Virus record (IMG/VR): IMGVR_UViG_3300034117_001294
Coordinates: 1 to 64,000 of that record
From: a virus
DNA: 64,000 nt
Direction: 5' to 3' (one strand)
Shown: positions 1-8,860 of the stretch, piece after piece
How positions within the stretch are numbered: position 1 is the stretch's first letter
Layout of the letters: each line of letters opens with the position of its first letter
Position numbers and translations under genes: made by a program
Notes under the pieces: model-generated
What the model was told of the DNA's origin: nothing
Databases searched by the model: none
The model's input: the letters and a program-made list of their open reading frames with translations, nothing else

Positions 1-1
1 T

Positions 2-379
2 GTAGGTGATGCTAATCTAGCATATGGACTAGGTGTTGATGCTGACCGTACCATGCGATTTGGTAATGCCGACGGATCAAGTCCATGGAGTATACAAAAT
101 CCAGGCAACAATGCTGATTGGGCATATCTAACAGCAACTAACTATTACTTAAACGGTACTGTTATTCCAGGAGCAGGGAATTTAGTCACAGGTTGGAATA
201 TACTAGGAGCCGCCAGAACCAATCAATCATGGGGATCTACTCCTTATGTATGGGGGAAAGGTTACATCAGTAGAGGATTCAAAGGCAAACTTGCTGTTAT
301 CCTACTTTACAATAGAGTGCTAACTGAAGCAGAACAACTACAGAACTATGCGGCTCTACGGGCAAGGTTCGGACTATGA
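2..379 (+). CDS. Tail/adhesin protein, C-terminal fragment (LamG-like)
   Basis: The reading frame is open through the left edge, so only the last 125 or so residues are visible. The end, FKGKLAVILLYNRVLTEAEQ, resembles the closing strand of LamG/concanavalin-A-like jelly-roll domains, which bind carbohydrate in phage tail proteins. It lies 17 nt upstream of a Hint-domain tail protein and is followed by three more fibre genes, so a role in receptor binding at the tail is likely. The fold assignment rests on a short motif and is moderate; the start lies outside the window. Confidence 0.6.
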   Translation, partial: VGDANLAYGLGVDADRTMRFGNADGSSPWSIQNPGNNADWAYLTATNYYLNGTVIPGAGNLVTGWNILGAARTNQSWGSTPYVWGKGYISRGFKGKLAVILLYNRVLTEAEQLQNYAALRARFGL

Positions 380-382
380 TAG

Positions 383-390
383 GGTAAATA
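383..390 (+). promoter_or_regulatory. T4-type late promoter octamer
   Basis: GGTAAATA ends 6 nt before the ATG at 397 and no Shine-Dalgarno sequence lies between. With T4 late-promoter geometry, transcription would start at or next to the start codon, predicting a leaderless mRNA. Confidence 0.45.
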
Positions 391-396
391 CACATT

Positions 397-1539
397 ATGA
401 CAGCAATAACATTTCCAACAACTGCCACAGTGGGCCAAAGTTATGTGGCTACCAACGCGGTAACCTATGTATGGACCGGCAATCGTTGGTCTTCTAGTCA
501 GGCAATCACTAACAATCAAGCAAAATACTATGTAGAAGGTGGCGATTCATCTTTTTCATATAACGAAAACCTTGATGGTTTGTTAGACGGTGGCTTTTCC
601 GACGGTGGAATGGGAGTTTTGTTAACTATAGTATCATCTTTCTTAACCATAGGCGGCTACGGTAATAACGACGGAACTGTTACATACAATATTGACAGCA
701 CTGGGGCAACGGCAGCAGGCATTATTATTAATGGAATAACTGTAAATCATACACAGACAATTACCGGAACTTTTGCCCAAGGCAACAACACAGTAAGTTG
801 GAGTGGCTACGATATAGATAATCCACTATGGGGACAGATGGCATCTGTCACAGCCTATGTTGTGGACAGCAATGGCTATACATTCTACGCACTAGTTGAA
901 GACCTGTGGGATATTCCATATGGTCCATGTCTAATAGCAGGCACAATGATGTCCTTGGCCAACGGCACACAAAAGAAAATTGAAGACATTACCTATGATG
1001 ATGTATTAACAGTATGGAACTTTGATCTCGGTGAACTATCAGAAGCACGACCACTATGGGTCAAGCGTAAGCAAACATCATCAGCATATACTTTATTAAA
1101 GTTCAGCGACGGTACAGAATTACGTACTGTTGGACATCACATATTCAACAAACAAGCAGGCCAGTTTACCAAGATTATCACAGATGACACACCAGTGGGC
1201 ACAGTCACAGTCAACGAGCAAGGTCAAGAGATTACCATAGTCAGCAAAGAACTGGTAAAAGATGTTGTGGACTATTACAACATTTGGACACAGTATCACT
1301 TGAATGCCTATGCCAACGGAGTATTAACTGGTAACAGATACTGTAACATCTACCCTGTGGTAGATATGAAGTATGTAAAGGATGATAGAGCACTGCGTTC
1401 TGTAGAAGAATTTGCGGGCATTGACAGCAAGTATATCTCGGGTATGAGATTACAAGAACAGGTATTCGATCTAGCGTTTATACAAACAATGGTAGATAGA
1501 ATAGAAACATTAGACAGCCATGCTGTCACAACAGCATAA
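397..1539 (+). CDS. Tail fibre-like protein with C-terminal Hint domain
   Basis: A 380-residue protein. Residues 1-35 form a short module (MTAITFPTTATVGQSYVA..TYVWTGNRW) that recurs at the start of the fibre protein at 5065. The middle, about residues 85-165, is beta-rich with Ig-like character. From Cys178 (GPCLIAGTMMSLANG) a Hint (hedgehog/intein) domain follows: nucleophile Cys, a GT turn, then a block-B-like TVGHHIF near residue 248. Hint domains of this kind autocatalytically cleave or crosslink at the cysteine. No intein-type C-terminal Asn-Ser/Thr/Cys splice junction is seen, so cleavage without splicing is more plausible. The start is 6 nt after a late-promoter octamer. Confidence 0.75.
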   Translation: MTAITFPTTATVGQSYVATNAVTYVWTGNRWSSSQAITNNQAKYYVEGGDSSFSYNENLDGLLDGGFSDGGMGVLLTIVSSFLTIGGYGNNDGTVTYNIDSTGATAAGIIINGITVNHTQTITGTFAQGNNTVSWSGYDIDNPLWGQMASVTAYVVDSNGYTFYALVEDLWDIPYGPCLIAGTMMSLANGTQKKIEDITYDDVLTVWNFDLGELSEARPLWVKRKQTSSAYTLLKFSDGTELRTVGHHIFNKQAGQFTKIITDDTPVGTVTVNEQGQEITIVSKELVKDVVDYYNIWTQYHLNAYANGVLTGNRYCNIYPVVDMKYVKDDRALRSVEEFAGIDSKYISGMRLQEQVFDLAFIQTMVDRIETLDSHAVTTA

Positions 1540-1552
1540 TCGGAGCAGATAA

Positions 1553-3949
1553 ATGACAACAAGAATCAAACTACGTAGAGATACAGCCGCTAATTGGACT
1601 ACTAACGATCCAGTATTGGCCTTGGGTGAAGCAGGCTATGACACTACCAATAATGAACTGAGAGTAGGTGACGGTACTACGGTATGGAGCGGATTAGAAT
1701 CTATTGGCGGCACTGGTGATAAAATAACAGCAGAGAAAACTTATTCAGACAATTACAATGACGGTAGTGAACACACTTTCGCCTATACCACTGGATCTAT
1801 TGCTGTACAGATGGGGAATGATAACGGACTGTATCTCAATGATCTGTTGTCAAGATGGGTGGAGTATTTTGATGGCAATCTTGCCTTTCCCTATAATTAC
1901 AGCAACATCAACCTAGTGATAAATCCCGGCACTGATGATCTCGCATCAACAGTGACCAATGTAATCTCTAGTGGTAATCCACCATTGTACACCATAACAC
2001 TGGGCACAGCACACCCAGAGCCTATAACAATAGATGACATTGATTTTAATTACACCTACGTTAACACCATTGGGTTGGACATAGTTAACGGTGATGGTGA
2101 AAGTAACAGTTACTTTGGCATGGCTACCGGTGACGATGATATAACTATTCGTTCAGGAAGAGATATTACGTTAGACGCCGCAGACGATGTTTACATATCA
2201 GGAGGCAATGAATTTCAGTTAACACTTGTAAACCAAGATGACATGAGTGCCAGTAGCGGAATTGATATTCGCACAGAGACCACATCAACTGACTACACAT
2301 GGACATTTAGGTTTGATGGCAGTCTAGAACTACCGGAAGGCTTGACTCTGCCAACTAAAAATAACAAGGGCTATGATGTCACTACCAACCTTAACGCACC
2401 AACACTACAGTTAAGCAACGACAGTCAAAACCAAGTTATCGTCACAGGACCAACAGCTACAGAAAACAACACCAATGCTCAACGTATTGTGATCCAAGGC
2501 CAGCGTGGCTACGGCTCAACCAGCACCACAGGTGAAGGCGGCGATGTTTATATCTGGGGAGGAGTTGGCGGTGAAACCAACAGTAACAGTAATGGATGGG
2601 GCCAAGGTGGCGGCAGTGGTGGTGATATTAAACTACGCGGTGGCGAAGGCCTTAACGACACAGGTGGTTATGTTAGGATTGAAGGTGGCAATGTTGCTCA
2701 CTTTAACACTTCTACCACAGGCAATCCTGGATTTGTGGAAATCACCGGCGGTGATGTAGTCATTGAGAATGCCGCAGGCAGTAGTTATGGTGGCGATGTT
2801 AGAATCACAGGCGGTCGTGCTTACACAGCAACCACACAGTCTGGAGTTGTACAGGTAATCACAGGCGGCTACGCCAATGGTGATGTTCTTGGTGCCAATA
2901 CTTGGACGTTTGCTAACGATGGTACTCTAACAGTACCGGGCGATATCCTTGACAGTGAAGGCGTTAGTGTATATATCGACACAGCGGATAGTCAATGGAT
3001 TGTCGACCCAACTAATACGGGCACATACACCGCTGATGGCAGTTTACACAAACCTTTCAAAACTATCGCGTCGGCATTGGCCTATATTGAAGCAAGGATT
3101 GCTGATACTAGTTTAGTAATTGACATAAACGGTTCTATCGTTGATAACCCACAGTTTATTTTCCTAATGAGTTCTATCACAGAGGATGTGGCGTTGACTC
3201 GTGGAAATATTTTTATCCGTAGCGAAACTCCCGATGCTGGCCATGTACCTATTTGGATTGAGGGACATGTTACTATTACTCCGGCAAACACCGGCACAAA
3301 CGCTATAAACGTTAATAGATTTGGCCTATTTAATATTGCCGTACGTACAACCAGTTCGAATCACGGTATCGAGTTAACTGGATCTAATCCAGCAAAACTT
3401 TACCTAGACGATGTATACTGTTATCAAAACGATGCCACCAAGAGTTGTGTTTATGCGGATAACACTGGCACAGGTAGCAGAGTGGAAATGAATGATTGTC
3501 ACATGGCTAGAGCCGGTGGCTCTGTATATCTAATAGATATCCAACGTGGATTTTGTATTATAAACAATCTCGAAACTAACGGTACGGGACAAGTACTTAA
3601 CCAAGCAAACGATTCATTAGGAACTATGCTGAGAAGTTCATTGGATGCCAACACTGGCTCCGTTATTACCCTAAGTGGTTCAGTACAATGGGGTATGGGT
3701 GAAGTTATTCTTAACAACACTGGAGCAGGGGCCGATACTCACGGTGTTACTATGAGTGACTCGGCAACCATGCAGTTTGGTGTGTGTACATTTAACATAC
3801 CAGTTGGAGATGGTTCAAATCGTGCTATCAACGGTACTGGTACAAACACGGTACTGTATGCTGATCCAATATTCCAATATGGTTCAACTAACAAGATATC
3901 AACTGAGATTACATTAGTTCCGTTGACTAAAACGTTTACAGCGGTATAA
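1553..3949 (+). CDS. Long tail fibre protein with beta-helix repeats
   Basis: A 798-residue protein. The N-terminus (TRIKLRRDTAANW..LALGEAGYDTTNNELRVGDGTTVW, read in parts) matches the virion-attachment module found at the start of many fibre proteins (Mtd N-terminal-like). Residues about 310-430 contain repeated GGD-x-x-I-x-GG units, typical of a right-handed beta-helix or glycine-rich solenoid. From about residue 480 a pectin-lyase-like helix begins (TYTADGSLHKPFKTIASALAYI). It probably forms a trimeric fibre that binds cell-surface glycan. It is 13 nt downstream of the Hint protein, presumably in the same late transcript. The specific receptor is not inferable. Confidence 0.8.
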   Translation: MTTRIKLRRDTAANWTTNDPVLALGEAGYDTTNNELRVGDGTTVWSGLESIGGTGDKITAEKTYSDNYNDGSEHTFAYTTGSIAVQMGNDNGLYLNDLLSRWVEYFDGNLAFPYNYSNINLVINPGTDDLASTVTNVISSGNPPLYTITLGTAHPEPITIDDIDFNYTYVNTIGLDIVNGDGESNSYFGMATGDDDITIRSGRDITLDAADDVYISGGNEFQLTLVNQDDMSASSGIDIRTETTSTDYTWTFRFDGSLELPEGLTLPTKNNKGYDVTTNLNAPTLQLSNDSQNQVIVTGPTATENNTNAQRIVIQGQRGYGSTSTTGEGGDVYIWGGVGGETNSNSNGWGQGGGSGGDIKLRGGEGLNDTGGYVRIEGGNVAHFNTSTTGNPGFVEITGGDVVIENAAGSSYGGDVRITGGRAYTATTQSGVVQVITGGYANGDVLGANTWTFANDGTLTVPGDILDSEGVSVYIDTADSQWIVDPTNTGTYTADGSLHKPFKTIASALAYIEARIADTSLVIDINGSIVDNPQFIFLMSSITEDVALTRGNIFIRSETPDAGHVPIWIEGHVTITPANTGTNAINVNRFGLFNIAVRTTSSNHGIELTGSNPAKLYLDDVYCYQNDATKSCVYADNTGTGSRVEMNDCHMARAGGSVYLIDIQRGFCIINNLETNGTGQVLNQANDSLGTMLRSSLDANTGSVITLSGSVQWGMGEVILNNTGAGADTHGVTMSDSATMQFGVCTFNIPVGDGSNRAINGTGTNTVLYADPIFQYGSTNKISTEITLVPLTKTFTAV

Positions 3950-3951
3950 GT

Positions 3952-4542
3952 TTAACGTATACCCTGCTCACGCAGTTTCACACAAGTATCGCACTTTCCA
4001 CAAGGTGCGATATTTTTTTCACTATACACTGGACGCCGGCACGACCAAAACATGTTACGCAAACCTTCTGGTAACATATCATATATCTCACGCTTGGTCA
4101 TTTCAAGCACAGGATATATTTTCTCCACAGGAGTAAATGCCGCAAGTATAGCATTGGCCCGTTTGCGACGGTCTTCTAATGCGTGGTTATGATCATTGGC
4201 CTGCATACCCATGGCGACTCGTACAATGCGGGGATTAACACTGCAAATATAGCCAGCAAAGAAGTTGATGCTGTCTGTGTCATACATGAACTGCCCATTG
4301 TAGGGCTGTGAACCTATTTCGCTTTCACTGTAGATAAAACTGTGGCCCATGCTTTCTAATTCTTTAAGCACACGATCAACAACTACGGCTTCGGCACGAT
4401 CTCTGTGTTCTACATTGTGATGGTGTATGTGATGTATGTGTAGCACATAGTCTTTATACTCAGGATCTGTGAGTAACTTATATATCATACCCAGGCTGTC
4501 TAGGCCACCTGAATACATGGCTAGGATTATCGGTTGTTCCAT
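3952..4542 (-). CDS. QueC-like PP-loop ATPase (7-cyano-7-deazaguanine synthase-like)
   Basis: A 196-residue protein with a PP-loop near the N-terminus (YSGGLDS, residues about 11-17), which binds ATP in N-type pyrophosphatases, and a C-terminal cysteine cluster (FWSCRR...CGKCDTC) like the zinc site of QueC. QueC converts 7-carboxy-7-deazaguanine to preQ0. Phages use related enzymes to make deazaguanine-modified DNA or queuosine precursors, but no QueD, QueE, FolE or DpdA partner is in this window. It overlaps the upstream methyltransferase-like gene by 16 nt, so the two form an operon on the minus strand between fibre genes. A different PP-loop amidating activity is possible. Confidence 0.7.
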   Translation of the reverse strand: MEQPIILAMYSGGLDSLGMIYKLLTDPEYKDYVLHIHHIHHHNVEHRDRAEAVVVDRVLKELESMGHSFIYSESEIGSQPYNGQFMYDTDSINFFAGYICSVNPRIVRVAMGMQANDHNHALEDRRKRANAILAAFTPVEKIYPVLEMTKREIYDMLPEGLRNMFWSCRRPVYSEKNIAPCGKCDTCVKLREQGIR

Positions 4543-4982
4543 ATGTAAAATGTATAAACTTTGTTGATGGGGTGTTCTTGTGGAACAGGTGTTAGTTCGT
4601 GTGCTCTAGGGAAATATTGAGCATACTTCGTGGGCCAGTTGGGATTAAGAAAACTACGAGCGATAAAACGATCACAATTTGGTAAAACTTTTGATATCAA
4701 TTGGGCACAAGTTTCTTTATCAAATATAGTTAACCCGCCATCTATGATGACAGTATCCCAATGCTGATCTAGCGTAAACCAATCTCTGGACTGGATTTTA
4801 GGGTCATCATATACTGGATTTACATCCCACGCTTCTGTACACAACGGCAATAGTAACTTAGTGCTACCCAACAGTAATACACGGCCCGTACAATAGTTAG
4901 AAAATACAGAATAATCGTCTTGATTTGGTGCCGCCGGCCACGTTAATCCAGTCCAATATTCTTTATCTGCGTGTATATTCAT
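4527..4982 (-). CDS. Small methyltransferase-like protein
   Basis: A 151-residue protein. GRVLLLGSTKLLLPLC..AWDVNP resembles a Rossmann motif I followed by an acidic residue after strand 2, and WDTVIIDGGL resembles motif IV, so a SAM-dependent methyltransferase-like fold is plausible. The glycine-rich loop is degenerate (LLGSTKLL), so catalysis is uncertain. It is the first gene of the minus-strand pair with the QueC-like gene; a joint role in base or small-molecule modification is inference. The start follows a late-promoter octamer by 5 nt, without a Shine-Dalgarno sequence. Confidence 0.5.
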   Translation of the reverse strand: MNIHADKEYWTGLTWPAAPNQDDYSVFSNYCTGRVLLLGSTKLLLPLCTEAWDVNPVYDDPKIQSRDWFTLDQHWDTVIIDGGLTIFDKETCAQLISKVLPNCDRFIARSFLNPNWPTKYAQYFPRAHELTPVPQEHPINKVYTFYIWNNR

Positions 4983-4987
4983 GTGAA

Positions 4988-4995
4988 TATTTAAC
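4988..4995 (-). promoter_or_regulatory. Late promoter octamer (minus strand)
   Basis: On the minus strand this reads GTTAAATA and ends 5 nt before the ATG of the methyltransferase-like gene (start 4982). A leaderless transcript is predicted. Confidence 0.4.
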
Positions 4996-5034
4996 AGCCC
5001 ACAGCCGATTGAGAAATAATTCTGTTTGAGTTAA

Positions 5035-5042
5035 GGTAAATA
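5035..5042 (+). promoter_or_regulatory. Late promoter octamer
   Basis: GGTAAATA lies 22 nt upstream of the fibre gene at 5065. This leader is long enough for a ribosome site (CAGGATAT). Confidence 0.4.
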
Positions 5043-5064
5043 TAGCTAAACAGGATATTTCACT

Positions 5065-6246
5065 ATGGCTTTAAGTTTTCCACCAGATCCAGAACCGGGC
5101 GACACTTATGTAGCACCTAACGGCTACACCTACACCTGGGACGGCACCAAATGGTACGTCAGCAGCAGCGGCACGAGTGCCGGCGGCACAAGCCCTATTA
5201 CCATTAAAGACGAAGGAGTAGCAGTCAACACACAGACTACTACCATTAACTTTATCGGTGCTGCTATCACAGCAACTACTACTGGTAGCCAAGTTAACAT
5301 CACTGTTTCTGCACAAGAATTAACCACTGCTACAACTAGTACATTGGGCGGAGTTAAGATTGGTTCAGGAATTAATATTACCAGTAGCGGAACTATCAGT
5401 GTTCGTGAAGGACTACAATATTGGACAGAAAGTAAAACTGTAGTAGACAGCAGTCAAACAGCAGTGGTCAGCCTAATTGTAACCGGTACACAGACCAACA
5501 TTGATGCAGTGCTAAAAGCACAGGGATTAGGTGCTGTTGCCAACGATGATGCAGGAAATAAGCGTGGTGAATACGCAGTTGACTGGCAACGAATTAGAAG
5601 TACTACAGATCAAGTAGCCAGTGGTAACTACTCTGTTATCGCGGGTGGCAGCTTTAATCAGGCCACGGGATTACACAGTGTAGTTACTGGAGGTAATAAT
5701 AACACTGCTGATGCAGACTATGCATTGGTATTAGGTGGTGTTAACGGTAATGCTAGAGGCATCAAAGGTGCTGTGATTGTTCCGCATTATGCCACAGGTG
5801 GACAGAGCAATTCAAGTGGCAAAATTCAAACAGGGCATTACCTACTAGGTGGTGATACTGTACTCAGTGCTAGTCCTGTGGATTTGACCACAGACAGTTC
5901 GGGTAACATAGATGCAACTAATCAGATTACTTTAGTTGACAATTCGGCAATTTACTTTTCAGGCACAGTTATTGCAAAAGAACTGTATCCTACAGCAAAT
6001 CCAGAAATTGTAGTTTGGGACCTAAAAGGCACAGTGTATAGAAATACAGGTAACAGCACTACTAACTTACTGTCAATTGTGAACCCAACAATTATTAGTG
6101 GCAATACTTCAACTACTTGGCAACTCAGTGTGTCCACTGAAAACAATATTGGATGCCTACTGGTACAGGTACAAGGCCCTAGCGATAAACAAATTCGTTG
6201 GGTAGCTAAGATAGAAACTATTGAAGTAGCCGACTCAGGGATGTAA
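5065..6246 (+). CDS. Tail fibre/adhesin protein with YadA-like head repeats
   Basis: A 393-residue protein. It begins with the same short module as the Hint protein (FPPDPEPGDTYVAPNGYTYTW..GTKW). A segment around residues 185-235 (VIAGGSFNQATG..VVTGGNNNTADADYALVLGG) has the alternating pattern of YadA-like trimeric adhesin heads. The C-terminal 100 residues are beta-rich and unassigned. It is expected to be a trimeric fibre component binding the host surface. It follows the minus-strand pair and starts a plus-strand run through 10285. Confidence 0.7.
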   Translation: MALSFPPDPEPGDTYVAPNGYTYTWDGTKWYVSSSGTSAGGTSPITIKDEGVAVNTQTTTINFIGAAITATTTGSQVNITVSAQELTTATTSTLGGVKIGSGINITSSGTISVREGLQYWTESKTVVDSSQTAVVSLIVTGTQTNIDAVLKAQGLGAVANDDAGNKRGEYAVDWQRIRSTTDQVASGNYSVIAGGSFNQATGLHSVVTGGNNNTADADYALVLGGVNGNARGIKGAVIVPHYATGGQSNSSGKIQTGHYLLGGDTVLSASPVDLTTDSSGNIDATNQITLVDNSAIYFSGTVIAKELYPTANPEIVVWDLKGTVYRNTGNSTTNLLSIVNPTIISGNTSTTWQLSVSTENNIGCLLVQVQGPSDKQIRWVAKIETIEVADSGM

Positions 6247-6254
6247 ATAACGTT

Positions 6255-6626
6255 ATGGAATTCTTAAAATCTCTAACTAAAAAACCTGTTAAGGAAAGTA
6301 TCAGCTATGAAGATGCTCTGCTAGCACGTTTGGAAAAAGAAGCTGATCGTGCAGCCAACATAGACAAAATTGACACTGTGACTTTAGATGTTCCTTTGTT
6401 AATCCGTGTGTTTGAACTAGTGCGAGAAGATGTAAAAACAGATATGGATCTACATAATCTTGTTGAACGTATGCTCAGTATCAAAGACAAAGGTGTGTTG
6501 ACCATGGACGATTATGAAACTATCAGTTCAGCACAGGCCAGTGCAGATACTGGACAGCAGCCCAAACCTACAGATGAAAATATAGATGTTAGCATGATTC
6601 GTATGCTAGCAGGACTAAAGAAATAA
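6255..6626 (+). CDS. Conserved phage protein, unknown function
   Basis: A 123-residue acidic, helix-rich soluble protein without signal peptide or membrane segment. Its C-terminus (MIRMLAGLKK) is basic and may be a short binding tail. It sits 8 nt after a fibre gene and before two small putative virion proteins, so an assembly or chaperone role is possible. I recognise no catalytic motif. Confidence 0.6.
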   Translation: MEFLKSLTKKPVKESISYEDALLARLEKEADRAANIDKIDTVTLDVPLLIRVFELVREDVKTDMDLHNLVERMLSIKDKGVLTMDDYETISSAQASADTGQQPKPTDENIDVSMIRMLAGLKK

Positions 6627-6669
6627 ATACCAAGTCTAAGAACAATACAGGTCTTAGCAAAAGGAAAAT

Positions 6670-6978
6670 ATGTTATCAAAACCAACCGGAAACACAGGGT
6701 TATATCCCCTAACAACAAGCACAGGAACTGTTAATGTTGCTACATTATTATCAGGACCAGAATACACATCGGCTAAATTGCCAGCAACTAAAGTACGTGT
6801 AGCAGTAACACAACCAGCAGTAATTAATTTTGGAACTAATGTAGCTGATAACAACAGCGATATTCTAGTACCAGCAGGACACGTAGAACATTTCGCTATG
6901 CAGGCAACTACTACAGTAACTTATGTTCTGTTATCTGGAGCTAGTGCAGGTTATATTTCAATTACTCCAGTCGCATAA
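6670..6978 (+). CDS. Small beta-rich putative virion protein
   Basis: A 102-residue protein rich in Thr, Val and Ala with alternating hydrophobic pattern throughout, as in small beta-sandwich decoration or tip proteins. It has no signal peptide. An AATAAATA late octamer at 6622-6629 lies about 40 nt upstream and AAAGGAAA precedes the ATG, consistent with strong late expression. A decoration role is inference from composition and context. Confidence 0.55.
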   Translation: MLSKPTGNTGLYPLTTSTGTVNVATLLSGPEYTSAKLPATKVRVAVTQPAVINFGTNVADNNSDILVPAGHVEHFAMQATTTVTYVLLSGASAGYISITPVA

Positions 6979-6989
6979 GGAACAACAAC

Positions 6990-7292
6990 ATGAAAGCAAG
7001 TGAAATTTTAAGAGGTCTAGCTGATCTTATTGACAAGGCCAGTGCTACAAGTACTGATCAAACTAGTTCCCAAATCATGCCTATTCAAGAGCCAACTACT
7101 GCTGGGCAAACACCTACAATGGTTCCTCCACTACAGGCCAAATTAGAAATTCTAAAGAAAAGTGTGGGACTAGATAATCATTACGATAATGAGTGCGGTG
7201 AGCCAGACGAAGTAGAGCAACTAAAGAAACACGCAGGTATCAACATTGTAGCACAGCAAGAAGCTGGTGAAGACAACGATTTCTTAGGATAA
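6990..7292 (+). CDS. Small phage protein with CTS-like N-terminus
   Basis: A 100-residue protein. The start MKASEILRGLADLIDKA is a short amphipathic helix resembling the capsid-targeting N-termini of T4 internal proteins. The middle is proline/threonine-rich and disordered, and the acidic C-terminal half ends EDNDFLG. It lies between two tail-type genes with short spacers. No enzymatic motif was seen; packaging into the head is a hypothesis. Confidence 0.55.
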   Translation: MKASEILRGLADLIDKASATSTDQTSSQIMPIQEPTTAGQTPTMVPPLQAKLEILKKSVGLDNHYDNECGEPDEVEQLKKHAGINIVAQQEAGEDNDFLG

Positions 7293-7296
7293 GCAG

Positions 7297-8847
7297 ATGG
7301 CTATCTATGATTTCTTCCTAAGCCGCAACAATGGTCCCACAGTTGCCAACTATGTTGGTCATGCTGGCAAATTGTTCTATGACTCTTCTGAACGAGTATT
7401 GAGAATTAGCGATGGCACTACTACTGGCGGTGAAGTGCTTAATGGGCTAATCACTGTTAACACAGTTGAACCTACTAATAACTTTCAAGGACAAGTTTGG
7501 CTTAATCCGCAAACATTTGAACTAAGCATTTATCACAGCGGCAACTTTATCCCTACAATTGACACAGCTACATCAACTAAAATAGGTGGTGTTAAACTAG
7601 GGCCAGGCGTTACTACTAACGAAAGCGGCCAGATTATTATTGACAGCACTGGATTAGATTTCTCGTTTGGCGACCTTGCTTCTACAATAGAAACTTACAC
7701 TGATAATAATGATTACGCTGTTCTACAAACAATCAATCTTAATGAAGATTTAATTCTAGCTTCAAATGGCACAGGCGGCATACACGTTGTTGGTGAGTTT
7801 AGAGTCCACGCAACTAACGGAGCACTTCTAGAAACATTAGAAAGTATTCCAGCGTTTGAAATCAAAGCAGACGGACAGGTTAAGATGTTGGTGCCAACGA
7901 TTGACAGCCAAGAAGGTGCTGTGAGTATTGTAGGTAGTTCAACTGGCGAATTTATCTCGCCTGTTAACACAGGTATTATGCTACATGTCACAGGACAGTA
8001 TGCTGTACCAGGTATCCCATCAAGAATATATAATGACGCACAGGGATCATTTGCGGCATTTGTCGCTCGCCGATACAACGGCACAGTGGCAAGTCCCACA
8101 GCAGTATTGGCCAATGAAGAGATCATGCGTCTCAGCGGCACAGCACACAACGGCACGTCAATTCCAGCCGCAGCCAATCAGCGTATTATCTATGTGGCCC
8201 GAGGCAATCAAACAACCAGCAACCAAGGTGGTGCTATAGAGTTTTGGGCTACGCCTATAAACACTACTACCATTGCTAAAGTGGCTAGTGTAGACAGCAC
8301 AGGTATCGCACTTGAATCTGGCAAGGTGTTGACAGGCAATGTTACTGGCAATGTCACAGGCAATGTTACAGGTGATGTCACTGGTAACGCTGGATCAGTA
8401 GCAGCCGCTAACATCACAGGTACAACACTAGCCGCAACCGTGGTCACAAGCAGTTTGACTAGTGTGGGCACATTGGGTAGCCTCTCAGTCACAAACCTAG
8501 TCACTGCTAAAAACTATAGTGGGCAGGTTCGCAACCTTGGAACTATCACTGCCGGTGCTGGTACGGAGATTACCATAGACTTTGCCACTGACCATATGGT
8601 TCGCTTTAACTATACCACTGAACCAGTACAGGTAGCATTTACCAACTATTCAGCAGGCAAGACAGTGACTTTGATTGCTGTTAATACCAATGCGGCCAAT
8701 CGTCAACTTGAAATAGGTATCGCAGCCGCAAACGCACAAGGAGTATCAACATTAGATGTTGATGGTAACGAAACTGCTATCGTGACTTACTACTGTACAG
8801 GTGCCACTGTTAACGATGTATTTGCCAGCACGGTATATACTATATAA
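7297..8847 (+). CDS. Tail fibre protein with GNVTGNVT repeats
   Basis: A 516-residue protein. The N-terminus (GKLFYDSSERVLRISDGTT) is the attachment module also seen at 1553 and 19080. Residues about 345-370 consist of GNVTG-type repeats, a shaft motif found in trimeric phage fibres, followed by ITGTTLAATVVTSSLTSVGTLGSL, also shaft-like. The C-terminal 120 residues would form the tip. It ends 13 nt before the secreted nuclease gene. This is the third distinct fibre gene in the cluster, suggesting a composite or variable receptor-binding apparatus. Confidence 0.75.
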   Translation: MAIYDFFLSRNNGPTVANYVGHAGKLFYDSSERVLRISDGTTTGGEVLNGLITVNTVEPTNNFQGQVWLNPQTFELSIYHSGNFIPTIDTATSTKIGGVKLGPGVTTNESGQIIIDSTGLDFSFGDLASTIETYTDNNDYAVLQTINLNEDLILASNGTGGIHVVGEFRVHATNGALLETLESIPAFEIKADGQVKMLVPTIDSQEGAVSIVGSSTGEFISPVNTGIMLHVTGQYAVPGIPSRIYNDAQGSFAAFVARRYNGTVASPTAVLANEEIMRLSGTAHNGTSIPAAANQRIIYVARGNQTTSNQGGAIEFWATPINTTTIAKVASVDSTGIALESGKVLTGNVTGNVTGNVTGDVTGNAGSVAAANITGTTLAATVVTSSLTSVGTLGSLSVTNLVTAKNYSGQVRNLGTITAGAGTEITIDFATDHMVRFNYTTEPVQVAFTNYSAGKTVTLIAVNTNAANRQLEIGIAAANAQGVSTLDVDGNETAIVTYYCTGATVNDVFASTVYTI

Positions 8848-8860
8848 GATAAGTAACATT

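Noticed and set aside
8335-8400. A possible short tandem DNA repeat/CRISPR-like array
   Set aside because: The repeats are in frame and encode GNVTG units of a fibre shaft; no spacers, no cas genes.
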